From a virus, in IMG/VR virus record IMGVR_UViG_3300030451_003961, positions 1-62,386 of that record: a DNA stretch of 62,386 nucleotides. One strand, given 5' to 3'. The notes beneath the pieces are model-generated. The model was not told where the DNA came from, did not search any database, and worked only from the letters and a program-made list of their open reading frames with translations. A program made the position numbers and the translations under genes. Each line of letters opens with the position of its first letter. Within the stretch, counting starts at the first letter, position 1. Shown piece after piece: positions 17,562-27,277 of this stretch.

Positions 17562-19997
17562 CTATCTTGGTTCAAACTCAGCCAGATCAAAACCATCTAA
17601 ACTATCCTCGTTAGATTCAAATTTAATTGGTGGTAGATCATTCTTACGCTGATTAATTAATTGAGATTGCTCAGAGTTTTGTTGACTAATTCTTTCTGAT
17701 TTGCCTTTTTCTCTTTTTTGTTCTCTTTCATTGATTTGTTTTTCCTCAACACCTTTAATTTGTAAGTTATATTGAAACTCTCTATCCATAAGTTGAGCTT
17801 TCAACATAGCTTCGTTTTTAAGTTTCTCTATTTCAAATGCTATTTCAGCTTGCTTGGACTGCATTTTAACTTGTCCTTCAGCTTGAATTTTTTGTATTGC
17901 AGTTTGTGCAGCCATTTGTTGTGACTGCATGTTTGCTTGATTCTGTTGAGCTTGAAGTTGCATTTTCATTTGCTGATCTTTCTCTTCTTTTTTAATTCTT
18001 TTTACTTTCAATAATTGATTTGCCATTTTAATATTTTTTACTTCTCTAATATCTATAGCATCTTCAAGATTGATATCGTTCTTTGATAAAGCCATTTGTA
18101 TATTGGCTTCAAGTAAAGCTTTCTGCTCCTCATCAGGTGATACCTCGATGAATATTCCAAAGTCATATATGTATAAATCTTTTATTTGTTCCAAGATAGA
18201 TACATTATACTTTCCGATTTGCATAGCAAACTCTTCTTTAAACTCTGAATATTCTAAGACATCAGCAATCCTGCATGATAAAGCTTCAGCTAAAGTTCGT
18301 GTCATAAACAGACTCCCATCTAGAATATGTCTTGTGGCTGTGTTTGAATTCAAAGCTGCAAGTTTTTGTAACCCAACCAAAGAATTTGGATCGGGTGTGC
18401 TTGCGTCTCTAGCTTCATTTAATCCTGTCACAGATCTTAACATCCCTAAATAATGATTATAATTATTTATTAATGCAGCCATCTTTGATTGACCTGTGTT
18501 TCCTACTAAAGGTTGTATCGGCATCTTGCCTGCGTTCTGCTCTCCCTCTTGTGTGTAACTCCTACCTACTACACTACCTGTTTGAAAATAAAGTCGTAAG
18601 GCATCCTCTGGATTGTATGCTTGACCTGTACCTAAATCTACTTCATTTAATCCATCAGCATCAATGTATACACCATCAGGAACCATTCGGTTTACTACTT
18701 GTTGTAATTTCAAATGCGTGATCTGTATCAGATCAGCGAAAGGAATCATTCTTCTTGTAAGAGATTCTATAACACCTTTGTACATACGAGGTGCAACAGC
18801 GATATAGTTTGACATGGCATGCTGAGAAGCCGACTGAGGTCTAACCATATTCTTTGCCATCTCCCATTTCAACATAATGTTTGTTCCCATAACCATAACT
18901 CCTTCATACCAAACATCGATAGTTTTTTCAAGCTTTTCGAAGTTTCCTTCTTGTTGCATTTCTTCTGGTGGATTAAAAGTATCTTCTTTTTCGATAACTC
19001 TAGATCCACCTGTTTCTAACTTTTTCTTTTTGTAAACAAACTTGTTAGTGGTTTTATAATTAAAATACAACAGGGTGGCTGTATCTTTATAAAACATACT
19101 GTTCTGATAATATTGTGCAGTATTCCAATACTGATACCATGTTTGACTGTATTGAGAAATTTTTTCTAAATCTTGATTTGTAAGTGTAGGATCTATTTTA
19201 ATTAATTCAGTTATAGGTACAGTCTTCAACTCACCCCAATAAAAACAATCTCTGAAGTAAGGATCTTCTGTATAACTATAAACAACATTGGCAGGATCTA
19301 CATAGTTTAGTGTGATTCCATTGCCTGGTAAAAATTCATGTTTTGCTATTGCTATTCCTAAAACTGCTAGATCATAATTAGTTCTTTTCTGAATATCTAT
19401 GTAGTGGTTCTCTTCAAATATTGTGCTTATCGCTTCTTCTTCTGCAATCTCAATCCCTGGTTTGTAATTAAGTTGCATATATAGATTGAGTTCTTCATCA
19501 GTATTAGGAAGATCATTAGGATCTCCAACAAAAGGATTTACACCAAAATCATTTTGAATTTGTGTTAATAAATCTTTTGAAACCATTTGAGCTTCTACTT
19601 GATCTTGAAATCTATTTCTGTTTTCAGCAGACAATGCATCTTGTGCGTATGCTTTTACACTAAACAAACGATCAGACATACCATTGACAACAATATCTAC
19701 AAACTTAGGTAAGATAGGAACAGGTGTCCAATCTAAATTTAAATATGATAAATCACCATCAATAGCTAATTCATTTTTATATTTACCAATAGGTTGTTCT
19801 GCTCTAGCGTATAATCTTAAACGCCAAAAGTCAGAGTATTGGTTGAAATATTTACAGCTACCTCCCTGTTTTCTAAACCATTCGTATTGTATAGCCTGTC
19901 CTATTTGTAACCCATACTCTTCAGTTTTTTTCTGTGCGTCTGGCACGAATTGAGTAGGGAAATAGACAGATGGAATGTTAATATTTACTTCTTTCAT
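17562..19997 (-). CDS. Portal protein, crAss-like type (811 aa)
   Basis: Large portal of the kind found in crAss-like phages. It has PVPILPKFVDIVVNGMSDR near the N-terminus, a central SLTRRMIPFADLIQITHLKL, a signature SVTGLNEARDASTPDPNSL followed by VGLQKLAALNSNTA, and a long Gln/Lys-rich coiled-coil C-terminal tail (about residues 680-790), ending in an acidic segment. Its start codon overlaps the stop of the terminase gene by one base. It forms the dodecameric DNA gate of the procapsid (family knowledge). Confidence 0.8.
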   Translation of the reverse strand: MKEVNINIPSVYFPTQFVPDAQKKTEEYGLQIGQAIQYEWFRKQGGSCKYFNQYSDFWRLRLYARAEQPIGKYKNELAIDGDLSYLNLDWTPVPILPKFVDIVVNGMSDRLFSVKAYAQDALSAENRNRFQDQVEAQMVSKDLLTQIQNDFGVNPFVGDPNDLPNTDEELNLYMQLNYKPGIEIAEEEAISTIFEENHYIDIQKRTNYDLAVLGIAIAKHEFLPGNGITLNYVDPANVVYSYTEDPYFRDCFYWGELKTVPITELIKIDPTLTNQDLEKISQYSQTWYQYWNTAQYYQNSMFYKDTATLLYFNYKTTNKFVYKKKKLETGGSRVIEKEDTFNPPEEMQQEGNFEKLEKTIDVWYEGVMVMGTNIMLKWEMAKNMVRPQSASQHAMSNYIAVAPRMYKGVIESLTRRMIPFADLIQITHLKLQQVVNRMVPDGVYIDADGLNEVDLGTGQAYNPEDALRLYFQTGSVVGRSYTQEGEQNAGKMPIQPLVGNTGQSKMAALINNYNHYLGMLRSVTGLNEARDASTPDPNSLVGLQKLAALNSNTATRHILDGSLFMTRTLAEALSCRIADVLEYSEFKEEFAMQIGKYNVSILEQIKDLYIYDFGIFIEVSPDEEQKALLEANIQMALSKNDINLEDAIDIREVKNIKMANQLLKVKRIKKEEKDQQMKMQLQAQQNQANMQSQQMAAQTAIQKIQAEGQVKMQSKQAEIAFEIEKLKNEAMLKAQLMDREFQYNLQIKGVEEKQINEREQKREKGKSERISQQNSEQSQLINQRKNDLPPIKFESNEDSLDGFDLAEFEPR

Positions 19998-22243
19998 TAC
20001 TTAATAAGTTCGCTTAACAACCCCTTGTTGTCGTATTTTGCAAAGTTAATCTTTATTTTTGACTCTTTTTTCTGTGGTAAGTATAGATGTTTTTGATTTG
20101 CCATGATTGCCAAACCTGAACTTATGGTTGCATCGTACTTAGTTCTATTGTTAATATCAAACTTAGCCCAATCCTCCAAAGTTCTGTTGAAAAACATAGA
20201 ACCCATTTCATCTGAATCTCTATAAGTACCCTCGAAATCTAATCCCACATGCTTCTCTATATAACTTTCTATAGCTGAAGCGTGAGCTTGTTTTACTTCT
20301 GTAGAGGTATTAGGTATGCCACCTAATTCTCTTTCAGATCCAGACAGTTTTGATCTCAACTTATCTGGTCTGTTTAAAGAGTATCCTCGATACCCTCTGT
20401 TTTTTAAATGATATAATAATCTAGGTTTATTGTTCTCTGCTAACACAGGCATTCCATAAAACACTAAAGCCATCAATACATCTTCAAAAAATATTTCTGC
20501 AGTTTGTGGTCTAGCAATATATTGTAAGAAAAATTCATTTACAGGTGCTCCTGTCATATTAAATTTAGTAAGACCATGCAAAGCTCCATTCGATCCTACA
20601 CCACCAACTGTGGCTGATATATCGTAAGAGTCACAACCAAAACTTCCCACATGTTCATTACCTGGGTACTTCAAACCTCTTTTTACAATCATACTATTTT
20701 GCATATGTGATGGTGGAGTCCATGAAACTAAAAACCTTCCACGATCATCAGGAGTCCAAATAACTTTGGTATCTTTTTTACCATCTTTCCAATAAAACCT
20801 TCCCCTAGTTAACACATGTTCTTTGATCAAACTATCATTGTAATCTATCTGCTGATATATTTTAGTTAAATTAAAAACAGACTGAGAACTTTCATCTCTA
20901 AATGCATGAGAGTGTGTTCTTGGAAACTGCCTATAATATTCGTTCAAAGCATCAGGATCACTTTTCAAAGAATCTACTTCGTTTTCCCAATAGCTAAGTG
21001 CACCTTGATAAATCTTTTCACCATCAATTCCAACCAGACTTGTCTCTGGATTTTTAAGTACAGGCATTCCATGTTTGTCTAAAAACCCTTCCATATTCCA
21101 TTCCATAGGTATAAATAAACTATACAATCCTGATTTAGTTTGTCCATTAGCATTTCTTTTTTCAATATTCGAATCTTCAAACAAGTGTTTAAAATTATCT
21201 CCACCTTTATCTAAAGCATTGGATGTACTACCCATCAAACATTTCCCAATAATTTTACTACCCAATCTCAAACAGGTTTTTGTAACCCTCCAATTGTTTA
21301 AAATATTATTAGGTCTTAACCATTTTCCTGATTCATCATGAACCAACAACAACAGCTTCTCTCCATCATAAGAGTTGTCATCTGTATTTTTCCAATCTAT
21401 AGTTGTATCCAATCCATCTAACATTTCTTCACCTGTTGTGTGCATGTTTTTCTTTGTAATTTTTGATGCAGGAACTCTATAAGCAAGTTCAGTTTTAGGT
21501 TTATCCATACCATCTTGAATAGGTTTGAAAAAGAAAGGATAGTTTATTGATATAGGTACGACTTTATCAGTAAACATTTTTTTTGCGTCTGCTCCTGTTT
21601 TAGATAATATACCAACTCTTGAATCTTTTGCTAAAGTTGCTGTACTTACACAAGCACTCGATCCCATGTATGAGAATCCTGAACGCCTGATTTTAAGATA
21701 GCACATACCAAAGCTTCTAGAGTCTGCTTTGCATGCCTCCCAGAATATATAAAACAATCTGTTTGCTTCTCTGAAATCTGGATATCCAACATCAATCTTG
21801 CTCCATTGTAAATACATATAATGATCGCCTGTCATATAGGTAGGTATACCATTATTGTAGAACCAATACCCTTCTTCACGCCTGTTAAACTCTTCTTCTA
21901 TGTAATCAATCCATTCGTTTTTGAAAGAATTAGATGTTTCATTCCATTGAAATATAGTTGGAATACGAGATAAAACTTTTGGATATTCTTTTCTTTCCCA
22001 ATATTGATTAGATTTATTTGAAGATCTTTTGTGAATTTTTTTTGGTGGTAAAGGTAACGCTATATTCAAACCAGAAATATTAATTACATCTCCTATCTGA
22101 CCTGTTTTAGATATAACTACAAAATCATATTTAGGATCATATCCATACCTCCAGGACTTATTCTTATTCTTTTTAGCTAACGCTGACTTAGATATATTTA
22201 CCTGGACTTTTTTCCAAATTCTATTTTGATCTTCTTTCTGCAA
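19997..22243 (-). CDS. terL: Terminase large subunit (748 aa)
   Basis: ATPase-nuclease that packages DNA. An N-terminal TGDHYMYLQW motif (138-147) precedes a KIRRSGFSYMGSS segment (about 184-196) at the Walker A position. The Walker B LLLLVHDE is at about 297-304. A C-terminal RNase-H-like nuclease region follows, with GSFGCDSYDIS (Asp at about 538) and TAEIFFEDVLMALVFYG (about 581-597). The pattern matches terminases of crAss-like and marine flavophages. The start overlaps the upstream 96-residue gene by 23 bases. The order small gene, terL, portal is the usual packaging module. Confidence 0.88.
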   Translation of the reverse strand: MQKEDQNRIWKKVQVNISKSALAKKNKNKSWRYGYDPKYDFVVISKTGQIGDVINISGLNIALPLPPKKIHKRSSNKSNQYWERKEYPKVLSRIPTIFQWNETSNSFKNEWIDYIEEEFNRREEGYWFYNNGIPTYMTGDHYMYLQWSKIDVGYPDFREANRLFYIFWEACKADSRSFGMCYLKIRRSGFSYMGSSACVSTATLAKDSRVGILSKTGADAKKMFTDKVVPISINYPFFFKPIQDGMDKPKTELAYRVPASKITKKNMHTTGEEMLDGLDTTIDWKNTDDNSYDGEKLLLLVHDESGKWLRPNNILNNWRVTKTCLRLGSKIIGKCLMGSTSNALDKGGDNFKHLFEDSNIEKRNANGQTKSGLYSLFIPMEWNMEGFLDKHGMPVLKNPETSLVGIDGEKIYQGALSYWENEVDSLKSDPDALNEYYRQFPRTHSHAFRDESSQSVFNLTKIYQQIDYNDSLIKEHVLTRGRFYWKDGKKDTKVIWTPDDRGRFLVSWTPPSHMQNSMIVKRGLKYPGNEHVGSFGCDSYDISATVGGVGSNGALHGLTKFNMTGAPVNEFFLQYIARPQTAEIFFEDVLMALVFYGMPVLAENNKPRLLYHLKNRGYRGYSLNRPDKLRSKLSGSERELGGIPNTSTEVKQAHASAIESYIEKHVGLDFEGTYRDSDEMGSMFFNRTLEDWAKFDINNRTKYDATISSGLAIMANQKHLYLPQKKESKIKINFAKYDNKGLLSELIK
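20041..20048 (-). promoter_or_regulatory. Candidate -7 promoter box (TAACTTTG) inside terminase 3' end
   Basis: Minus-strand TAACTTTG within the last codons of the terminase gene, 44 bases upstream of the portal start; fits TAnnTTTG. It may give the portal additional transcription. Confidence 0.4.
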
Positions 22244-22511
22244 ATCCTTGATTACTTATTGGTTTTGATATTGAACTTATGTTTTCTTTTTCTGCTTCTA
22301 TTCTTCCTAGTATTTCAAATGCATCTAATATTGCAAGTTTTTTTGTTGCTGCTGCATTTTTTAATCTGTCTGCTGCGAGCTCATCTTCTGGATCAGGTTT
22401 TATTACTTCTTCTTTTGCTATCTTTATAAGTTGCTTTACAGCCTGGTATCCTGCAGCTATAATATCTTCTCTTATCTTTTTTGATTTATCTTCTGTCATA
22501 ATGTTGCACAA
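22221..22511 (-). CDS. Candidate terminase small subunit (96 aa)
   Basis: Short helical, charged protein with AAGYQAVKQLIKIAKEEVIK and ADRLKNAAATKKLAILDAFE. The second Met (22499, MTEDKSKK) is the likelier start because the first lies in the overlap with the upstream gene. Position directly before and overlapping terL suggests a small terminase subunit or packaging adaptor, but no DNA-binding motif was recognised, so the assignment is by context. Confidence 0.5.
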   Translation of the reverse strand: MCNIMTEDKSKKIREDIIAAGYQAVKQLIKIAKEEVIKPDPEDELAADRLKNAAATKKLAILDAFEILGRIEAEKENISSISKPISNQGFAERRSK

Positions 22512-23062
22512 ATATTTTTTGTTTTCATTCTGTAAAGTATTTGATCATCTACAACAAACTCATACTCGGAGTCAGGTGTGAATATTACTTCATCACCCTC
22601 CTGCACACCTAGTTTGTCTAAACTATCATTACCATATTTTAATATACCTGTCAACTCTTCTTTTGTACCTGGTTTAAAATAAATAGAGTCTTTACTTTTT
22701 ACAGGTTCTACAAAACAAAAGTCTTTGTGAGAATGCCACTTGCCTTTATGTTTATACAAATAAAATTGATCAAAATCTATAAAAAACAAATCATCCATAA
22801 AGAAACTTCTTCCACTCTTTTCTCTACCTTTCATGTCAAAATAATATTTAAAAACATTATGATGAACCAAAAGAGTATCACCTACTTCAATAGGGCCTTT
22901 GTAATTAATAGGCAAAGCATACACTTCAGCATATCGGTTTGATACTGTGTGATCTTCTTTTGAAACACTAGTAATAAAATCGATACCACCTAAATTTTTT
23001 GTTGAATCATATCTTCTGTTTTTATGTGGCTTTACTATAAAATAAAAAGGTGATCGCATCAA
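22496..23062 (-). CDS. Protein with GroES-like segments (188 aa)
   Basis: Two regions read like 10-kDa co-chaperonin strands: YAEVYALPINYKGPIEVGDT (about 43-62) with a following FFMDDLFFID strand, and a C-terminal VQEGDEVIFTPDSEYEFVVD followed by DQILYRMKTKNI. The pattern V-x-E/V-G-D-x-V/L followed by a strand and an L-x-R-x-x-x-I ending is typical of GroES folds. It lies upstream of the packaging genes, overlapping both neighbours by a few bases. An assembly-chaperone role is inferred and uncertain. Confidence 0.45.
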   Translation of the reverse strand: MMRSPFYFIVKPHKNRRYDSTKNLGGIDFITSVSKEDHTVSNRYAEVYALPINYKGPIEVGDTLLVHHNVFKYYFDMKGREKSGRSFFMDDLFFIDFDQFYLYKHKGKWHSHKDFCFVEPVKSKDSIYFKPGTKEELTGILKYGNDSLDKLGVQEGDEVIFTPDSEYEFVVDDQILYRMKTKNICATL

Positions 23063-23286
23063 AAATTTATATTATATTCTATTGATATAGGCATGTTACT
23101 ATTAAATTCTTTCCATAAAATAATTTCTTCTTTAGTAGATTGAATCCATACTTTTATAGAATTGTTTGAATCATCAAGTTTAATTAAGTGAATATTGTGA
23201 GATCCTCCCAACACTTCTTGACCTACGATGTAATGCATGGCACTACTTTTATAGTCTGCACCTATTGATATTTTTCTTATATCCAT
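23059..23286 (-). CDS. Hypothetical protein (75 aa)
   Basis: Small beta-rich protein (HYIVGQEVLGGSHNIHLIKL) with no recognised family. It is flanked by the S74 tail fibre upstream and overlaps the next gene by four bases, so it is part of the same minus-strand operon. Confidence 0.5.
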   Translation of the reverse strand: MDIRKISIGADYKSSAMHYIVGQEVLGGSHNIHLIKLDDSNNSIKVWIQSTKEEIILWKEFNSNMPISIEYNINF

Positions 23287-23288
23287 AA

Positions 23289-26200
23289 TTAATTTAATTT
23301 ACTTTCAAGATCTTCAACTTTTTGTTTTAGTTCTTGAATTGATTTTAATAAAACAGGGACTATTTTCGAATAATCTACTCCCTGATGTTCTTCTCCATCT
23401 TTCTCTCCTGATACTGCATAAGGTAAATGAGGTTCAAGCTCGTGAGCTTTTACACCATAACTTCTTTCATCTAAATCTTTCCATTTAAAATCATACACAG
23501 GAATATTGCTTGCTATTTCAAGTCCATTGAAATCTTTGACATCTTCTTTCAATCTATAATCAGAAGTCGTTTGATATCTAGTTTGTGCGTTGTTTGATTG
23601 AATAGCACCAACTGTCAAGAAGTTGTTATTTTCAAATGTAATTTGATTTGCGTATGTACTACTTGATGCCCCTGCATGTCTAATATTTACTGCAGCTTCA
23701 GCAATACCTGTGCCCTGCTGATTCTGATTTATGTTTACTGCATGAACATTGTTGGTGTCCGAGAACACTTCAAATTGAGCTGTAGGAGATATGGTGTTTA
23801 CACCCACTCTGTTTACTGCTCCTGTACTTCCCTGTCCTTGTAAAATTAAATCACCATCTGCTTGTAAAATTATTTCTGCACCACCTGTATTTTCTCTTGT
23901 TATATAAAAACCCGATTGGTTTCCTGTTCCTTGGTAATGGAAGTTAACTTCATCATTTGTACCTGTACCTCCTGTTGGACTAATTCTTAAACCTTTATTC
24001 TGATTACTAGCGTTGACTATATGCAGCAAACCATTTTCATCAATATTCATTGCTTCTCCTACTGTATAATTTCCTGGACATGTCTGCGATGTGGTATGGA
24101 AAGACATCATGTGAGCTCCTGTTCCATTTCTTGTTTGTCCATGTATCCAAGCTCCAGGACAATTTCCTAATCCAAAAGCAATGATTCCCTGTGTTTGACC
24201 AGAGTTTATTCCACCCTGTAATATAATACCTGAAGCAGGCCCTGTGCTTGTATTGCTTGTGCCTAAACTTAAAATATTTCCAAAACCCCCTGGAGTAATA
24301 TCACCTGGTGTGGTTGTTCCAATACCTATCGCCCCTAGTGAAGCTCCTGATCCACTAGTTCCTTGATCAAAAATACTTGAGTTACCTAATGCTGTACTAG
24401 ATGTAAATTTAGGAACATAGCTTGTAGTTCCAGAACCTCCTATTGTTCCAGAAGGTGTAACCCAATCTAGTAATCCATTACTTGTAAGTTGTAGAACTTG
24501 ACCAATCGATCCATTGCTAGTTGGCATTCTCCAATAAAAGTTACCACTACTATCAGAAGCCGATAGTTCTGGGTTAGATCCTGTAAGTTGTAATCTACCA
24601 TCTCCATAAAGCTTCATAGTTAAGTCTTCTACTGTTGCAGAACTTGTAGAGTCTTTATACTGATTAATAAATCCAAGGAAATAATCTGCATTTGCACTTG
24701 AGCTTACTGTCCCTGGATGATAATAAATATCATTTTCTCTTGAACCACCAGAGTTGTTATAAGCAAAAGCTAACCCTTGAGTATAAATACTTGTATCAGG
24801 ATTTGTTGTTGCTGAGTTTCCTGTTATATATAGATATCCATCAGCACCACTACCTGTCATGCTAATTTTTTTATTTGTAGAACTTCCTCTAGAAGTTACT
24901 GTCTGTAAAGTATCTGCTTCAGTTGGTAGAGTTACTGTTGATACATCAACACTTGTAACATGACCTGTAGCATTCGTGGTTACGCTAGAAACTAAATCTA
25001 CTGTACCACCGAATCCTGGGGAATCACTCGAAGTTGTATCATTTCTATTAGTTCCAACATGATCTATTTCAATTGTATCTGGAGTGGAAGTGTCTGTTGT
25101 AATATACACACCACCTAATATTTTTAAAGTATCTCCATTAGATACTGTTTGATCATTACCTGAATCACCCTCAAGTGTAAAACTAAAAGTAGGAGAACTC
25201 GGTAAAGATATTGTTTTTACATTGACTGCAGTAACATGACCTTGACTAGTTGTGGTAGCACTATCAATTACTGTAAAAGAACCTCCGAATCCAGGGGATG
25301 ATGAAGATGTGGTATCAGTTCTAGAGACATCACTATGATTTATTGTTATAGTGTCTGTGCTTGAAACTACAGTTCCTATAACTGTTCCACCAGAAAAAGT
25401 TATTGTATTACCATCTCCAACAGATTCTGCAGTACCTGAGTCTGCATCAATTGAAAAACCGAAACTTGTTAGGTATCTTCCATCTAGATTAATTGTAGCT
25501 CCTACTGCTGCGTTATTACCTGTAATTTCTAAATCACCATTACTAGTATCAAAACTACCACCTGTTACAAAATAATTATTACCTGCTTCATCATCTCTCC
25601 ACGCAGGGTTTCCACTTGAATCTGTTTTCCAGACTTTATTATTCTGACCTGCTGCTGAGGCAACATAACCTGCAGAAGAAGAAGAGTTAGCTGAATTAGT
25701 TAAAGTAACTTTATCACTAGCTTGAGTAGCAGTTATAGTTCCTGCACCCTCAATTCTAACACTTGTTGTTCTAGTTCCATCACTCAATTGAATAGCTGTA
25801 TCAGAATTTACACTACCTATTCCTGTTAACGCATAATTAGGATCTGAATTAGGAGAGTTTATGTCTATAATAAATGGATCTGCAGAAGTTCCAGAACCAC
25901 TAATAGTTGTTCCATGAGAACCTAGAGATGAAGTAAATTTTACATACTCTAAATTATTAACTTGTACTCCTGATCCAGATTCTGCCTCTAAATTCCAACC
26001 AGACATAAAAGGAAGACTAGTTGCACTATTTCCTGTGTTTACTAACACAACACCATTTGAGTTATATAAAGCACCTGTTGGTATTCCTCCTGATGCAGCA
26101 GCACTCTCGCTATTAAAAGATAATCCTGGTAAAGTTGGCAGTATTATTCTAGGTATTTGTTGATCTCCTTGACCTCCTCTAGTTACTCCACCTTCAGTAA

Positions 26201-27260
26201 TTACAAGAGCATTAGCATTTGTTGTGTTTGTAGAACCTACACCCAACACAAATTTTACATTACCCAAACCATTTAAATAATCAGGACTAGGATAATCTGA
26301 TGTATTATTTCTAAAGCCAAGTGACATTTGTCCACCTTGCCCTGTCAAATTTCCACCAATCATAAAACAGTTTTGAGAAGTGGTATCGTTAGGGCCTGTA
26401 CAATTTTCACCGAAAGCAAAATGAGAATCGAATCCTTTAAGAACATGACTAAATCCTAAAGCAAATGCATTGTTGTCTGTGGTTACTTCATTTTGACCAC
26501 CTGCAACAAAACTTGAAAAAGATCCTGTGAGTGTATTTTCGTTTCCAAAAACCTGTGATCTAACTGTAGCACTTGCACCTGCTCCACTTATGGTATTTTT
26601 AGTTCCTATAGCACACGAACTATCTGCGTTATTATTTATTTGATTTCCTTGACCAACTATCAAGCAATGATCTGAACCAGAAATAATATCATTATCTCCT
26701 GCTCCGATAACCATAGATGTATTATCTACAGAAACGCCACCAGGATTACTTGATATAATAATACCATTTCGAAAAGCTGAAGGTGATTGTGATCCGACAT
26801 TAAGATTATAATTACTACTCGTGGTAGTATTAACTCCCAATCTATCTGTTCTTACATTTCCATTTAAAATACTATTTCCATTTCCTCTTATGACAGTTCC
26901 TCCACTCCAATTCAAAGCACCACCCTGTCCAAAAGTATATGTTTGGGTTGCTTGTCCTGAACCTCCTGCAATGATTTGTACATTGTTTGATACAGTACCT
27001 GATGGCTGCATAGTCACCTTTATTACTTTTGAATCTGCTAATACTCCATTAGCACCATCAGACCAAAAGGGTACTGTGTAAGTTGTTCCTGTTCCTGTAA
27101 CTATGTTTGATATTTCTATAACTTCACCACTTGAAGTTACGCCAAGACCAAAGGCTTCTGTTCCTGTTTTGCTTCCTGATCCATAGGCAGATAAAGTTAG
27201 GGTACTCCCAATTGTGAGTTCATCATTAAATGATCCTTGATTTAAAAACTGTAACGCCAT
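23289..27260 (-). CDS. Tail fibre/spike with C-terminal S74 chaperone (1323 aa)
   Basis: Receptor-binding fibre. The N-terminus (MALQFLN) resembles that of the neighbouring fibre gene. Residues ~190-290 show YadA-like head repeats ([40 protein letters not shown]). The middle carries two or three copies of a Gly/Ser/Thr-rich module with SPGFGG, GHVTAVN and LPS motifs. The last ~91 residues are an S74-type intramolecular chaperone: [10 protein letters not shown] with the expected Ser/Lys dyad (Ser at about 1233), then [32 protein letters not shown] and a coiled coil. Self-cleavage of that domain after trimerisation is known for the family. Confidence 0.88.
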   Translation of the reverse strand: MALQFLNQGSFNDELTIGSTLTLSAYGSGSKTGTEAFGLGVTSSGEVIEISNIVTGTGTTYTVPFWSDGANGVLADSKVIKVTMQPSGTVSNNVQIIAGGSGQATQTYTFGQGGALNWSGGTVIRGNGNSILNGNVRTDRLGVNTTTSSNYNLNVGSQSPSAFRNGIIISSNPGGVSVDNTSMVIGAGDNDIISGSDHCLIVGQGNQINNNADSSCAIGTKNTISGAGASATVRSQVFGNENTLTGSFSSFVAGGQNEVTTDNNAFALGFSHVLKGFDSHFAFGENCTGPNDTTSQNCFMIGGNLTGQGGQMSLGFRNNTSDYPSPDYLNGLGNVKFVLGVGSTNTTNANALVITEGGVTRGGQGDQQIPRIILPTLPGLSFNSESAAASGGIPTGALYNSNGVVLVNTGNSATSLPFMSGWNLEAESGSGVQVNNLEYVKFTSSLGSHGTTISGSGTSADPFIIDINSPNSDPNYALTGIGSVNSDTAIQLSDGTRTTSVRIEGAGTITATQASDKVTLTNSANSSSSAGYVASAAGQNNKVWKTDSSGNPAWRDDEAGNNYFVTGGSFDTSNGDLEITGNNAAVGATINLDGRYLTSFGFSIDADSGTAESVGDGNTITFSGGTVIGTVVSSTDTITINHSDVSRTDTTSSSSPGFGGSFTVIDSATTTSQGHVTAVNVKTISLPSSPTFSFTLEGDSGNDQTVSNGDTLKILGGVYITTDTSTPDTIEIDHVGTNRNDTTSSDSPGFGGTVDLVSSVTTNATGHVTSVDVSTVTLPTEADTLQTVTSRGSSTNKKISMTGSGADGYLYITGNSATTNPDTSIYTQGLAFAYNNSGGSRENDIYYHPGTVSSSANADYFLGFINQYKDSTSSATVEDLTMKLYGDGRLQLTGSNPELSASDSSGNFYWRMPTSNGSIGQVLQLTSNGLLDWVTPSGTIGGSGTTSYVPKFTSSTALGNSSIFDQGTSGSGASLGAIGIGTTTPGDITPGGFGNILSLGTSNTSTGPASGIILQGGINSGQTQGIIAFGLGNCPGAWIHGQTRNGTGAHMMSFHTTSQTCPGNYTVGEAMNIDENGLLHIVNASNQNKGLRISPTGGTGTNDEVNFHYQGTGNQSGFYITRENTGGAEIILQADGDLILQGQGSTGAVNRVGVNTISPTAQFEVFSDTNNVHAVNINQNQQGTGIAEAAVNIRHAGASSSTYANQITFENNNFLTVGAIQSNNAQTRYQTTSDYRLKEDVKDFNGLEIASNIPVYDFKWKDLDERSYGVKAHELEPHLPYAVSGEKDGEEHQGVDYSKIVPVLLKSIQELKQKVEDLESKLN

Positions 27261-27277
27261 GTATATTTAATTTAATT

